Shown: positions 1 through 8,812, counted from the first letter of the stretch. The stretch is 45,429 nucleotides of DNA from a bacterium (GCA_900299305.1 OMJJ01000240.1:1-45429), one strand, 5' to 3'. The notes: generated by a model from the letters alone, not told the origin. Numbers and translations: made by a program.

Positions 1-31
1 AAGGGGGGACGGTTTTCGTTTCTATCTAACT

Positions 32-301
32 TTACGCGGCACGGCTACGTTTGCCTTTCAAGCCTCCTTTTCGTCCAATTTCTGCCATGTGTTCACGGTT
101 ACTTGCTACCTTCTGCCCACCGCGCCGTCCGATTTCTGCCATATACTCACGGTTTCGTGATACTTTTCTACCCCCCAAACTACCCGCGTAGGCGTGTCCT
201 TCGGGGTCTCCATACCAGCCTCGTTTTCCTTCCAAAACGGGGCTATCTAACGCACTGTCCTTAATCTCTTCCTCACTTTTGCCTTGCTCATTGGGTCTCA
301 T
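32..301 (-). CDS. KGG-repeat (stress-induced) small protein
   Basis: Encodes an 89-residue basic, hydrophilic protein. The C-terminal half has three Gly-Gly units (AGSLGGRKVS, IGRRGGQKVA, IGRKGGLKGK), with the spacer REYMAEIG/REHMAEIG repeated. This is the pattern of the KGG stress-induced family (YciG / Con-10 type), small proteins linked to stress or sporulation with no known enzymatic activity. I chose the ATG at 299-301 because AGGAGG lies seven bases upstream. A longer frame to 337 would place this Shine-Dalgarno inside the gene. It is transcribed away from the pyrophosphatase gene. A hairpin with a short T run on this strand lies about 70 bases upstream. The family call is fairly secure; the role in this organism is unknown. 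Confidence 0.8.
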   Translation of the reverse strand: MRPNEQGKSEEEIKDSALDSPVLEGKRGWYGDPEGHAYAGSLGGRKVSRNREYMAEIGRRGGQKVASNREHMAEIGRKGGLKGKRSRAA

Positions 302-367
302 TCTGATACCTCCTATTGTTAATTTTTTCAAACCCATTTTGTACGCTTTGTAGTGCGATTGTTACTT

Positions 368-398
368 AAAACACCGCTCTTTAATAAGGAAAAGCGGT
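368..398 (-). terminator. Hairpin with T run upstream of KGG gene
   Basis: On the minus strand ACCGCT (393-398) pairs with AGCGGT (373-378), extended by a few A-T pairs, and is followed by GTTTT. It could stop leftward transcription before the KGG gene or act as a leader attenuator of that gene. The rest of 302-524 shows no gene and no convincing promoter. Confidence 0.35.
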
Positions 399-524
399 CT
401 CTCTACTCAATTATGACGCTGTAACCTGTACTTTTGTTCCCACTACGGTACATAATAGAAGAGTAGATAGGCGAGGGGAAAAATACACCTTCTTGCTTCA
501 AAATTTCCCCTAGAAAAGAGACTC

Positions 525-1859
525 ATGCTCACCACCAAACATGACAGGCACGATACTTGGAACCCAGAGACCACCTACGTGGTAGGACACCAACGCCCCG
601 ATACCGACGCGATAGCCTCTGCATTAGGCTTTGCGTGGTATCTTACCGCTATCGGGCGCGAAAATGTGCAGGCGGCACGCGCCGGTCAACCCGGTCAGCA
701 AGCTATCTTTGCCCTCCGAAAATTTGGGCTTTCTAGCCCCCAACTGCTTGCAGGTGTCGCACCCACCTTTGGACACGCCGTTATTCGTCAGCCCTATGTA
801 CGCCCCACCGACCCGCTTCCTGCCGCCATGATGCGTGTGGCTGCTGGTGATAGGGTGATCCCTTTGGTAGATGAGGAGAATCGCCCTGCTGGAGTAGTAA
901 CCTCACTGGCACTTGCGCTTGCCTATACCGCCCCTACCAACATCATGCACACGCTGATGCAACCCTGCTCTACCATCGCCGAACAGCCCCAAGTCTTTCA
1001 TCAGCGCGACAAAATCAGCGACCACCGTAACTCCCTTCTTCGTAGTGAAAACGATGACTTTCTTGTGGTATCCGACGACGGTGAGTATGTGGGAGTCGCT
1101 ACTCGCCGCCGTATTCTCGAACCCACTCGCGCCAAACTCTACCTTGTGGACCATAACGAACTAGGACAAGCCGTTACCGACGCAGAAGAGGCGGAGATTG
1201 TGGGAGTGCTAGACCACCACCGCTTGGGTAACTCGCCTACTGCGCTTCCTATTCCCTTTGTGGTCGATGTGGTGGGTAGCACCAGTACCCTCGTCGCAGA
1301 ACACTGTATCACCGCAGAGGTCACGCCCCCGCAGGGACTTGCAGGGATGCTTCTTAGCGGTATCCTCTCCGATACCCTTACCTTCCGCTCTCCTACCGCT
1401 ACGGGGCGCGACAAAGTAGCGGCAGAGTGGCTTGCCGAAATCGCCCAAATAGATATGCTTGCCTACGGCGACGAACTGCTTCACGCCGCTCCCGGTTTGG
1501 GCGCACGTACCATTCAAGAGATTTTGGATACCGACAGAAAAACCTATACCATGGGCGGACACCCCATCAGTTTGGCACAGGTAGAGGCGACGGGTTTTGG
1601 CTCACTTCCCTCCCGCCGTGAAGAGATTCTTGCCGCAATGGAAGAGTGGAGACAGCGCGAAGGTCTTGCCTTCTTTGGACTCATGGTAACGGACGTAGTA
1701 ACGGGAACCAGTCGCCTCCTTACCCGAAGCGAGAAGTGGATAAACGCTATCCTACCCTATACCCGCTTGGGAGAGGGTGAGTACGACATCGAAGGAATGG
1801 TGAGCCGCAAAAAACAACTGGTTCCCGCCCTCAGTGCGCTACTGGACGAAAGCCGCTAA
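525..1859 (+). CDS. ppaC: Family II (Mn-dependent) inorganic pyrophosphatase with CBS domains
   Basis: A 444-residue DHH-superfamily phosphoesterase that hydrolyses pyrophosphate to phosphate in the cytoplasm, pulling biosynthetic reactions forward. Metal-binding motifs in order: GHQRPDTDA (H22, D26, D28), DHNE (D209-E212), LDHH (D230-H232) and SDT (282-284), followed by the DHHA2-like C-terminal part. A CBS pair, roughly residues 75-205, is inserted between the first and second DHH motifs, as in nucleotide-regulated CBS-PPases. The usual DRTGG insert is not apparent. The start has AAAAGAGA upstream. Its TAA overlaps by one base the ATG of the helicase gene, so the two are probably co-translated. 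The enzyme class is clear; adenine-nucleotide regulation is inferred from the CBS pair only. Confidence 0.88.
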   Translation: MLTTKHDRHDTWNPETTYVVGHQRPDTDAIASALGFAWYLTAIGRENVQAARAGQPGQQAIFALRKFGLSSPQLLAGVAPTFGHAVIRQPYVRPTDPLPAAMMRVAAGDRVIPLVDEENRPAGVVTSLALALAYTAPTNIMHTLMQPCSTIAEQPQVFHQRDKISDHRNSLLRSENDDFLVVSDDGEYVGVATRRRILEPTRAKLYLVDHNELGQAVTDAEEAEIVGVLDHHRLGNSPTALPIPFVVDVVGSTSTLVAEHCITAEVTPPQGLAGMLLSGILSDTLTFRSPTATGRDKVAAEWLAEIAQIDMLAYGDELLHAAPGLGARTIQEILDTDRKTYTMGGHPISLAQVEATGFGSLPSRREEILAAMEEWRQREGLAFFGLMVTDVVTGTSRLLTRSEKWINAILPYTRLGEGEYDIEGMVSRKKQLVPALSALLDESR

Positions 1860-3805
1860 TGCCTACCCCGTGGGAGAGCCTAAGCCAACACCAAAAAGCG
1901 GCGGTACTGCACGATGAAAGCCCCGCGGCGGTGTTTGCCGGACCCGGTAGCGGAAAGACGCGGGTAGTCACACTTCGCACTGCCCGCCTCATTACACAGG
2001 GCAAAAACATCCTCGTTACCACCTTTACCAACGACGCAACCCAAGAGATGCGCCACCGAGTAGAGCAACTGGTAAGCAAAACCGATAGCAACAGAGCGCA
2101 CATCACCACGCTACACGCGCTCTGCCTCTCCCTACTTCGTAAGCAAAAGGTAACATTTCAACTCCTCACCGACGAGTTTCAACGCCGTAGCCTCGCCGAA
2201 GCCGCCCAAGCACACGACTTAGATGGGGGTGTAGGCGGCTTTCTCAGTCTCACCTCCTACCTCAAAAATCAGGGACAGACCGCTACCACCTACCAGCACG
2301 ACGGCTCGTCACAAGACCGCGATTTCCTGTTTGCTTGGCGAGACTACGAACGGCGCAAAGCAGAAAAAGGGCTTCGTGAGTTTGATGACCTTATCCTAGA
2401 CGCAAAGCAACTACTAGAGCAGAACGACGCGGTACGCAGAGAGTTCGCAAATGCCTACTCACACATCATCGTAGACGAGTGCCAAGACATGAACACCCCG
2501 CAGTATGCGATTGTGTTCGCACTAGGCAAAGACCACAAAAACCTGATGCTAGTCGGCGACATGGATCAGTCACTCTACGGATTTCGCGGGGCAGATACCG
2601 AGACGTTCCGCCGCTTCTCACAGCACCCACGCACCACCGTCTACGAACTGCGCGAAAACTACCGCAGTACCCGCTCTATTATCCACTTCGCCGATAGCAT
2701 TATCCGTCAAGATACCGAACGCCGCGCCCTCGTCTTTCTTCCCACCCGTCCCGAAGGCGACCCCGTGCAGTGGCAACGCTACCCCGACCCCGATATAGAG
2801 GCGATTGCGGTAGGTGAGCAGATACTGCGGCTCCACAACGGCGGCGCAAACTATAGCGACATGGCTCTGCTCTACCGTACTAACGCGCAAAGTGAGGCGT
2901 TTGAGCGCAACTTCGCCGCCCTCGAAATCCCCTACCTAATGAAAGAGTCTGGGGACTTCTATGCGCGTAAAGAGGTACAGGGACTACTTGCTTACCTTCA
3001 CTTTTTTGCGGATAAAGACCAGCAAGGGAATACCGGAGGCGATGAATGGCTACTCGCACTACTAAACGTTCCGAACCGAAAACTATCGCGGATGGTAGGG
3101 GGACAACTACGTAACTACGCCGAAATACGCGGCAGACGCATTTGGGAGGTACTAGGCGATTTCCATGCGGATAGCCTACACGCCCACAAAACTCTGCGCT
3201 CTCTGCGCGAAGAACTGCTGAAAATAGAGGCGAAACTCCCCTCGATTACCCATGCAGGAGAGGCAATTCACACTATTCGGCAAGTAACCTACTTCGACGA
3301 CTGGCTAAAGAAGAGCGAAAAAGACGAGCGGGACAATGACCGCCTACAGAACGTCCAAAGGATGCAGTCTGCCGCCGCCCACTACGCCACCATCGCAGAG
3401 TACTTAGCCGCCGTTCAGAAGGTACGCGACGAAGCCGAACGCCGCAAAGCCGAACGAGCCAAAAAGCGCAAGAAAGAGGAGGCGGTCACGTTCTGCACAG
3501 GGCACTCCGCCAAAGGCTTGGAGTGGCGGTTTGTGTTTGCCGTAGGGTGGAGTGAGCAGATACTACCACACCACAAATCGGAAGACATCGCGGAAGAGCG
3601 GCGCATTGCGTATGTCATGGCGACTCGTGCTAAAGACCGCCTTGTTATCTCCTCGCTGGAGAGTTGGAACGACGCGATAACCTCCCCCTCCCGCTTCCTG
3701 ATGCAAGCGCAGATACTGCCTACTACCGCTACCCCCCAAGAAGAAAAAGTAGAGCAGACAGAGCAGGAAGACCTTATCGGGGGGCTGTTTCTTGTGGATG
3801 TGTAG
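1859..3805 (+). CDS. UvrD/Rep/PcrA-like superfamily 1 DNA helicase
   Basis: A 648-residue ATP-dependent 3'-5' DNA helicase of the UvrD family, acting in DNA repair or replication restart. Visible motifs are a Q motif (Q12), Walker A AGPGSGKT (27-34), Walker B VDECQD (205-210, with C where most members have A), motif III GDMDQSLYGFRGAD, motif IV LRENYRST, motif V TGHSAKGLEW and motif VI VMATRAKDR. The length is slightly below typical UvrD (about 720), mainly at the C-terminus. A charged Lys/Arg/Glu-rich stretch precedes motif V. The ATG overlaps the pyrophosphatase stop (TAATG), so translation is coupled. Which of UvrD, PcrA or Rep it corresponds to cannot be settled from motifs alone. Confidence 0.93.
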   Translation: MPTPWESLSQHQKAAVLHDESPAAVFAGPGSGKTRVVTLRTARLITQGKNILVTTFTNDATQEMRHRVEQLVSKTDSNRAHITTLHALCLSLLRKQKVTFQLLTDEFQRRSLAEAAQAHDLDGGVGGFLSLTSYLKNQGQTATTYQHDGSSQDRDFLFAWRDYERRKAEKGLREFDDLILDAKQLLEQNDAVRREFANAYSHIIVDECQDMNTPQYAIVFALGKDHKNLMLVGDMDQSLYGFRGADTETFRRFSQHPRTTVYELRENYRSTRSIIHFADSIIRQDTERRALVFLPTRPEGDPVQWQRYPDPDIEAIAVGEQILRLHNGGANYSDMALLYRTNAQSEAFERNFAALEIPYLMKESGDFYARKEVQGLLAYLHFFADKDQQGNTGGDEWLLALLNVPNRKLSRMVGGQLRNYAEIRGRRIWEVLGDFHADSLHAHKTLRSLREELLKIEAKLPSITHAGEAIHTIRQVTYFDDWLKKSEKDERDNDRLQNVQRMQSAAAHYATIAEYLAAVQKVRDEAERRKAERAKKRKKEEAVTFCTGHSAKGLEWRFVFAVGWSEQILPHHKSEDIAEERRIAYVMATRAKDRLVISSLESWNDAITSPSRFLMQAQILPTTATPQEEKVEQTEQEDLIGGLFLVDV

Positions 3806-3826
3806 CCGCTAGAAAGAAAAACAACC

Positions 3827-4042
3827 ATGTCATCAAACGAAGAAGCATCACACAGACACACACTACCCCCAAAACTTGCTCAACCCGCGCAACGTGCACT
3901 TACAGGAGTGGGCATTACGTACCTAGAATAACTTACCGAAAGGCGCGAGGCAGAGATAATGGCATTGCACGGCATAGGGCAAAATGCAATGTGCTTACTT
4001 CGGGAAGCACTACAGGCACACCAACTTACTTTCCGTGAATAG
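3827..4042 (+). pseudogene. Helix-hairpin-helix (RNAP alpha-CTD-like) small protein interrupted by in-frame TAA
   Basis: One reading frame of 72 codons runs from ATG 3827 to TAG 4040-4042 and is interrupted once, by TAA at 3929-3931 (codon 35). The first part reads LPPKLAQPAQRALTGVGIT then YLE; after the stop it continues LTERREAEIMALHGIGQNA, then MCLLREALQ. Together this matches small helix-hairpin-helix proteins of the type xLPxIGxPAxRALxxxGxTTLxxLT...ALHGxGPKAxxxLRxAL, which resemble the C-terminal domain of RNA polymerase alpha. The codon at the break is Gln (CAA) in the expected consensus, so a single C-to-T change explains it. The frame is otherwise intact on both sides. It lies between the helicase and the SRPBCC gene, in the same orientation. 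Either a recent nonsense mutation or a sequencing error. Confidence 0.8.
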
Positions 4043-4060
4043 CCTACAGCGAGGGAGATA

Positions 4061-4492
4061 ATGGCAAGCAAAACTTTGTTCGAGAAGACCATCGAAATTC
4101 AGGCTCCACCAGAACGAGTATGGGCAGTAATGAGAGATGTAGAGAGGTGGGCGGAGTGGACGGCAAGCATTAGCAGCATCAAAATAGTTGGGGCGGCTCC
4201 GTTGGGAGTGGGTAGTTTTCTACTTATTCGCCAGCCCAAACTAATCCCTGCAAAATGGCGAGTTACACAGTGGGAAGAGGGAAAAGGCTTCGTTAGCATC
4301 AACGCCACTCCCGGACTATCTGTTACCGCGAAGCACTGGATAGAACCCACAAACTCAGGAAGCCATGTCATGCTATCCATTCAGTTTGAGGGGCTACTTG
4401 CCCCTCTAGTCGCAGGTATATTCGCAAACCTAAACGAACGCTATCTTACCCTAGAATCTCAAGGACTCAAGCGGCGTAGCGAGGAGAACTAA
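4061..4492 (+). CDS. SRPBCC (polyketide cyclase/START-like) family protein
   Basis: A 143-residue single-domain protein. The N-terminus, FEKTIEIQAPPERVWAVMRD then VERWAEWT, is the classic SRPBCC helix-grip opening, and the C-terminal helix (LNERYLTLESQGLKRRSE) completes the fold. Members bind hydrophobic ligands or act as cyclases, coenzyme-binding or activator proteins; no specific ligand can be read here. GGGAGATA immediately precedes the ATG. The TAA stop overlaps the TAG of the minus-strand HEAT gene, a convergent arrangement with no room for a terminator between them. The broken helix-hairpin-helix gene lies 18 bases upstream. Confidence 0.82.
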   Translation: MASKTLFEKTIEIQAPPERVWAVMRDVERWAEWTASISSIKIVGAAPLGVGSFLLIRQPKLIPAKWRVTQWEEGKGFVSINATPGLSVTAKHWIEPTNSGSHVMLSIQFEGLLAPLVAGIFANLNERYLTLESQGLKRRSEEN

Positions 4493-5382
4493 GTATTGGG
4501 GGCGTTCTCAGGGGAGTCGTCGATAGGTCTTAGGAGTTCGTTGGCTGGAGTTACGTCTGTGTTGTAGGCAGGGCGAAGCAACTCCTCTTGGTGTTCGGGG
4601 GCATCGGAGGCACGTAGAAGGGTCTGTGCGTTGCGTACCTCCTCAATATGAACCCGCAGATACGCCTCACACTCCTGTGCCGCAGTTCGCACTGAAGTGC
4701 CATACTTCGCCCCCTCTGCAATCTCCTGCACCACTTCTAAAGAGGTCTCATCGCCTATCTGCTCCAAACCCTTGAGAATAGCGATTTGAAACGGAATATC
4801 GTTCTTCTTGAGGTGTTTGTGTAGGATTTTACGGTGTGCCGCAGTCAACATATTCGTATGCTCTAACCGCAGTTGAGGAAGCAGCGTAATTAAGGTATTA
4901 CGAGATTGGGATTGTAGGTCTTTTTGGTTGAACTCTAACGCCTCTAACAAAAAAGGAACGGCGCGTATATCACTACTTTTTGCAAGGGCTGTCACCCCCT
5001 GCTTTTGTGCCGAGGATGCCACAAAAGCCGTACTCAGAACCGCGGTGAAGGAACCTATCAAACTCAACAACTGCACCTTAGCAAAAACCGCCAACAGAAG
5101 AAGTACCCCCACGATACTAAAGTAGACAATAAACCCCCTACGAATACGGTATGCACGCCTCATGCTCTCTTCCTTCATAATGGTTAGCAGAATATCCGTA
5201 CCCTCCTGCCCCATCTCCAAAAGAACTTCTACTGCGGATTCTTGCACCTTTACGTCCTTGTTGCTTAGTTTTGCCTTCAACACCTCAATAAGTCCCGGCG
5301 TTGCGGCGAACTTTACAGGGGGCATAACAGTGGCTTGAGGTAGAAGTGGTGATGGCTCCGGTTCTTGAAACTGCTGTTGCAT
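4489..5382 (-). CDS. HEAT-repeat-like membrane protein
   Basis: A 297-residue protein of unknown function. It has a proline-rich N-terminus, a short alpha-helical segment with HEAT-like character (about 30-70), two closely spaced hydrophobic helices (about 84-101 and 104-123), then further HEAT-like helical pairs (about 130-250) and a disordered acidic tail with the phrase ELLRP twice. The start at 5382 (MQQQFQEPEP) is preferred over one at 5445: AAGAGG lies upstream, and the longer frame would run into the preceding NHL gene. Only about 14 bases separate it from that gene, so the two are probably one operon. It likely serves as a membrane-anchored protein-interaction scaffold (inference). 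Confidence 0.65.
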   Translation of the reverse strand: MQQQFQEPEPSPLLPQATVMPPVKFAATPGLIEVLKAKLSNKDVKVQESAVEVLLEMGQEGTDILLTIMKEESMRRAYRIRRGFIVYFSIVGVLLLLAVFAKVQLLSLIGSFTAVLSTAFVASSAQKQGVTALAKSSDIRAVPFLLEALEFNQKDLQSQSRNTLITLLPQLRLEHTNMLTAAHRKILHKHLKKNDIPFQIAILKGLEQIGDETSLEVVQEIAEGAKYGTSVRTAAQECEAYLRVHIEEVRNAQTLLRASDAPEHQEELLRPAYNTDVTPANELLRPIDDSPENAPNT

Positions 5383-5396
5383 AGTGATATAACCTC

Positions 5397-6389
5397 TTAC
5401 TTGGAAAGGGCAAACTTTTGAATACGTGCGTTTTGCGTATCGCAAACGTAGAGGTTGCCTCTGCTATCGAACGCCAACCCATGCGGAGTTCGGAACTGTC
5501 CGGGTTGCTCTCCCAAGCCCCCCAACCTCTGTAGAAACTTCCCGGTATTGGTAAACTGCTGTACCCAGTGGTTGGTCGCGCTGACCCATACGTTCTCCTG
5601 CCTATCTACCGTAATCGCAATGGGACCGGGCAGGTTTTTGGCACGTCCCCCAAAGCCGCCCGGTTGGATTCCATTGTCGCCCCAAGAGAGCAGGTAGTTT
5701 CCCTCTGCAGAGAACTTCTGAACACGTCCCACGCTTCCTTCGGTGGTGTATACGTTGTCGTGCTTATCCACCGCGACAAACTGCGGACCACCGGTGCGAT
5801 TGGCAGGGTTCTCATTGCCGCCAAACTGTCCGGGCTCTACCCCGTACTCGCCCCAAGTCCGCAAAAACGTACCCTCTGGAGTAAACTGTTGAACGCGGCG
5901 ATTTACTTGGTCGGCGATAAAGAGTGTGCTGTTATGTGCAATCGCAATGCCCCCCGGCTGAAGAAACTGTCCGCTCTCCTTACCGTTCTCTCCCCACTGA
6001 TGGAGCGGCTTCCCTTTCGCATCGTATACCCCGATAATCCCAGAGAGCATATGGGCTACGTAGACCCGTCCTTCCCTATCTACCGCGATACCCCCCGGAT
6101 ACTCTTGTACAGGAAACGACGAAATAAACCTCCCTCTGGTGTCAAATTTTTGAACGCGGTTGTTACGAAACTCCGTCACCAGTATCTCGTCGTGCCGATT
6201 GATAGCGATACCAATAAGAATATCGAACTCGCCTTCGGCTTTGCCTCGCTTGCCCCATTGCGTTACAAAGCGCGGCGGGGTAACGGAGGGCACACTCGTT
6301 TTCGCCTCTCTTGGCTTCGCAAAAGTACACAGTGCGGTTGTACCCATCTGCAAAAGGGTTCTGCGGGTGACGACTGGTCTATTCAACAT
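5397..6389 (-). CDS. Tat-exported NHL-repeat beta-propeller protein
   Basis: A 330-residue protein. The N-terminus TRRTLLQMGTTALCTFA (residues 8-24) looks like a twin-arginine signal, so it is probably exported folded. Residues 40-330 contain about six NHL repeats, recognisable from units such as GIAINRHDEILVTEFRNNRV, GGIAIAHNSTLFIADQVNRR and GLAFDSRGNLYVCDTQNARI, which form a beta-propeller. WG(E/D)xG...PGQF linkers occur between blades. NHL propellers usually bind ligands or proteins; some are lyases, but no catalytic signature is visible. It is the first gene of a minus-strand pair with the HEAT membrane protein. A long open frame on the opposite strand is a shadow of the repeats. Confidence 0.85.
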   Translation of the reverse strand: MLNRPVVTRRTLLQMGTTALCTFAKPREAKTSVPSVTPPRFVTQWGKRGKAEGEFDILIGIAINRHDEILVTEFRNNRVQKFDTRGRFISSFPVQEYPGGIAVDREGRVYVAHMLSGIIGVYDAKGKPLHQWGENGKESGQFLQPGGIAIAHNSTLFIADQVNRRVQQFTPEGTFLRTWGEYGVEPGQFGGNENPANRTGGPQFVAVDKHDNVYTTEGSVGRVQKFSAEGNYLLSWGDNGIQPGGFGGRAKNLPGPIAITVDRQENVWVSATNHWVQQFTNTGKFLQRLGGLGEQPGQFRTPHGLAFDSRGNLYVCDTQNARIQKFALSK

Positions 6390-6446
6390 TTTTGCCTCAT
6401 TTCGTAAGGGTATAGGCTCTTTGGGTGCAAAAAAGAGGTCTTAAAA

Positions 6447-6466
6447 GGGATAAACATAGTTTACCC
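6447..6466. promoter_or_regulatory. Imperfect palindrome in divergent promoter region
   Basis: GGGaTAAAC-ata-GTTTACCC lies between the leftward NHL operon and the rightward MFS gene, a usual place for an operator serving both. One unpaired A in the left arm is the only irregularity. No -35/-10 pair was found convincingly nearby, so function is a guess. Confidence 0.25.
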
Positions 6467-6543
6467 ACTACGACTCACGATTCCGAGGAGGAGAAACCAC
6501 CTCTAAGGATAATCTATCTAAACGAAAATAGGAGGGGCGAACC

Positions 6544-7809
6544 TTGAACCAACAGACAACACTACCCGAAGACGACCAAGAGGGGGCAGAGCCTTCCCCC
6601 CAATCCGCAGAGTTCCGAAAGATGTGGCTCTTGCTCGGTCTGGGGTGGGTGGGTACGAATATAGGCTACTCGGTAGTAGGGCTACCCCTACGCATTATGC
6701 TCAAAGAGAACATGCACGTCAGCGCGGCGATGTTGTCTCAGTTTATGTTTATTGGTCACTCTACCAACTACATCAAACCCGTTGCAGGTATCCTCACCGA
6801 CTGTTTTCCGCTGTTTGGCTATCATCGACGCTCTTATGTGTTGCTCAACCTCTGTTTGTGCGCCTTTGGTTATCTGCTGTTCTCATTCTTACCGCACCAG
6901 TATACGCTTCTCCTCGTCACCTATACCCTTATGTACATGACGGTAGTCTTTATTAGTACCACACTTGGCGGGGTTATGGTTCAAACGGGTACACGCTTCC
7001 GAACCTCTGGACGGCTCTCGGCACAGCGCATCGGGTCGTTTCGGTTTGCAGATGTGGTGGGTGGTTTATCGGGAGGGTTCTTGGCGCAGTTCCCGCTCTA
7101 TTTTGCTACCAGTATCACCGCCTTCTTCCATCTTATGCTATTTCCCCTCTACTACTTCCATCTAAAAGAGGAGCGCGACTACACCGTAAACCGTGAGGGA
7201 TTGCAGAACGCCAAACGGCAGTTTATCGCTCTGTTTCGTAACCGTAGCCTTATGAGTGCCGCCGTTATGATATTTCTTATCGCTATCTCTCCCGGTTTTG
7301 GAACGCCCCTCTTCTACTATCAGCGGGATGTTTTGCATATTAGTACAAAGTACTTGGGGGTTTTGGGGGTTATCGGCTCTACTTGTGGGGTTGCGGGGGC
7401 TTGGTGCTATACACGAGTCTGCCGCCGTCTTACGCTACGTGGGATTCTCTGTTGGAGTATCGTTCAGCACTCCATCGGTACACTCCTCTACCTCTACTAC
7501 AAAGACACCGCTTCGGCAACGTGGATTACAGGAATAGAGGGCATTACGGGAATCCTTGCTACTTTGCCCGTCTACGATTTGGGCGCACGTGCCACCCCGA
7601 AGGGCAGTGAGGCTCTCGGCTACTCGGTAATGATGAGCGTTTGGAATCTCAGCTCGGGGTTATCCGACTGGATAGGCTCCAAACTGTTCGATATACTCCA
7701 CCAAAACTTTACGCCTCTTATTTGGCTTAATTCGGGGACGACACTTATTGCTCTTCTCGCTATCCCTCTGCTTCCCAAAACGCTCCTAGCACAGAAAGAC
7801 GCATCCTAA
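6544..7809 (+). CDS. MFS transporter, BT1 (folate-biopterin) family-like
   Basis: A 421-residue polytopic membrane protein with about 12 hydrophobic segments. The stretch KPVAGILTDCFPLFGYHRRS (about residues 79-98) resembles the KPxxGxxSDxxPLFGxRRxxY signature of the BT1 / folate-biopterin transporter family, a branch of the major facilitator superfamily. The N-terminal 25 residues are acidic and cytoplasmic. It starts at TTG 6544; GGAGGGG stands seven to eight bases upstream and no ATG competes. The substrate is not determinable from sequence; pterins or folates are suggested by family only. It is followed by a weak hairpin and then lipA. Confidence 0.72.
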   Translation: MNQQTTLPEDDQEGAEPSPQSAEFRKMWLLLGLGWVGTNIGYSVVGLPLRIMLKENMHVSAAMLSQFMFIGHSTNYIKPVAGILTDCFPLFGYHRRSYVLLNLCLCAFGYLLFSFLPHQYTLLLVTYTLMYMTVVFISTTLGGVMVQTGTRFRTSGRLSAQRIGSFRFADVVGGLSGGFLAQFPLYFATSITAFFHLMLFPLYYFHLKEERDYTVNREGLQNAKRQFIALFRNRSLMSAAVMIFLIAISPGFGTPLFYYQRDVLHISTKYLGVLGVIGSTCGVAGAWCYTRVCRRLTLRGILCWSIVQHSIGTLLYLYYKDTASATWITGIEGITGILATLPVYDLGARATPKGSEALGYSVMMSVWNLSSGLSDWIGSKLFDILHQNFTPLIWLNSGTTLIALLAIPLLPKTLLAQKDAS

Positions 7810-7814
7810 AGAGT

Positions 7815-7831
7815 CCCGTTCGGCGGGTTTT
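7815..7831 (+). terminator. Weak intrinsic terminator after MFS gene
   Basis: CCCG (7815-7818), loop TTCGG and CGGG (7824-7827) are followed by TTTT. The stem is only four base pairs but GC-rich and sits five bases after the stop of the transporter gene. Confidence 0.35.
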
Positions 7832-7896
7832 CGGGGTAAACTATCTCAAAACTACCAAACGAAATTCCCCTGACACAGATGGGGAGGGAGATAAGT

Positions 7897-8784
7897 TTGA
7901 ACTCACGACTACCCGAATGGTTGAAAAAGCGCGTTCCAAGCCCTATCACGGTTCAAAATGTAGAGATAATGATGCGGGACGCAAAACTGCACACGGTTTG
8001 CGAAAGCGCACGGTGTCCCAACTTGGGCGAGTGCTGGTCGAAAAAGACCGCGACCTTTATGATACTGGGCGACATCTGCACCCGCAACTGCGGCTTCTGT
8101 GCGATAAAAGTAGGCAAACCCCTAGAGATAGACCCCGACGAACCCCGCCGTGTGGCAGAAGCCGCCAAAGCCATGGGCTTGAAGCACGTGGTAGTCACCT
8201 CGGTAGCACGGGACGAGCAAGAGGACGAAGGCGCAGGGCAGTTCGCCGATACCATCATCGCCCTCCGAAACACCATACCGGGCGTAATTGTAGAGGTGCT
8301 TACCCCCGATTTCAAGGGCAAACGCTGGTGTATTCGGCGGGTAGTAGAGGCAAAACCCGACATCTACAACCACAACATTGAGACGGTGGCACGGCTCAGC
8401 CCCACCGTGCGCCCTCAAGCCAAGTACGAACGTACCCTCGAACTGCTACAAGCCGTGAAAAACATGGATAGCACCATCTACACCAAGTCCGGTATTATGC
8501 TAGGGCTAGGCGAGACCCACGAAGAGATACTACAGACCCTCCGTGACCTCCGCGCCGTTGGAGTAGATGCAGTCACCATAGGGCAGTACCTGCGCCCAAC
8601 AGTAACCCACCACCTACCCGTAGCGGAGTATGTTACCCCCGAAAGGTTTGCGGAGTATGCCCGTATTGGGGAGGAGATGGGCTTTATCTTTGTTGCCTCT
8701 GCCCCCTTTGTCCGCTCTTCTTACAACGCACACGAGTTCTCCGAAAAACTGATGACCGAACGGCTTGCACGAGTAGGGGTATAG
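7897..8784 (+). CDS. lipA: Lipoyl synthase
   Basis: Radical SAM enzyme that inserts two sulfurs into octanoyl groups on the lipoyl domains of pyruvate and 2-oxoglutarate dehydrogenases and the glycine cleavage H protein. Numbered from the TTG at 7897, the auxiliary cluster motif CESARCPNLGEC supplies C35, C40 and C46. The radical SAM motif CTRNCGFC supplies C61, C65 and C68. The C-terminal RSSYNAHE carries the serine that ligates the auxiliary cluster. The TTG is preferred because GGAGGGAG lies six bases upstream; an ATG at 7879 in frame would contain that site and has none of its own. The length (295 aa) is normal. No octanoyltransferase (lipB or lipM) gene is in the window. Confidence 0.96.
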   Translation: MNSRLPEWLKKRVPSPITVQNVEIMMRDAKLHTVCESARCPNLGECWSKKTATFMILGDICTRNCGFCAIKVGKPLEIDPDEPRRVAEAAKAMGLKHVVVTSVARDEQEDEGAGQFADTIIALRNTIPGVIVEVLTPDFKGKRWCIRRVVEAKPDIYNHNIETVARLSPTVRPQAKYERTLELLQAVKNMDSTIYTKSGIMLGLGETHEEILQTLRDLRAVGVDAVTIGQYLRPTVTHHLPVAEYVTPERFAEYARIGEEMGFIFVASAPFVRSSYNAHEFSEKLMTERLARVGV

Positions 8785-8812
8785 AGGCGGAGGGTAGAGA
8801 AGGGAAGGCAAC

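Noticed and set aside
3664-4038. 124-codon plus-strand frame across the helicase end and the HhH gene
   Set aside because: It is out of frame with both the helicase and the HhH pseudogene, and its translation is Thr/Arg-rich noise.
5568-6407. 279-codon open frame on the plus strand across the NHL gene
   Set aside because: It is antisense to clear NHL repeats with a signal peptide. The translation has no recognisable domain and reflects the repeat composition.
8785-8812. Fluoride riboswitch before crcB
   Set aside because: The gap is only 28 bases and nothing resembling the conserved pseudoknot is there or before lipA.
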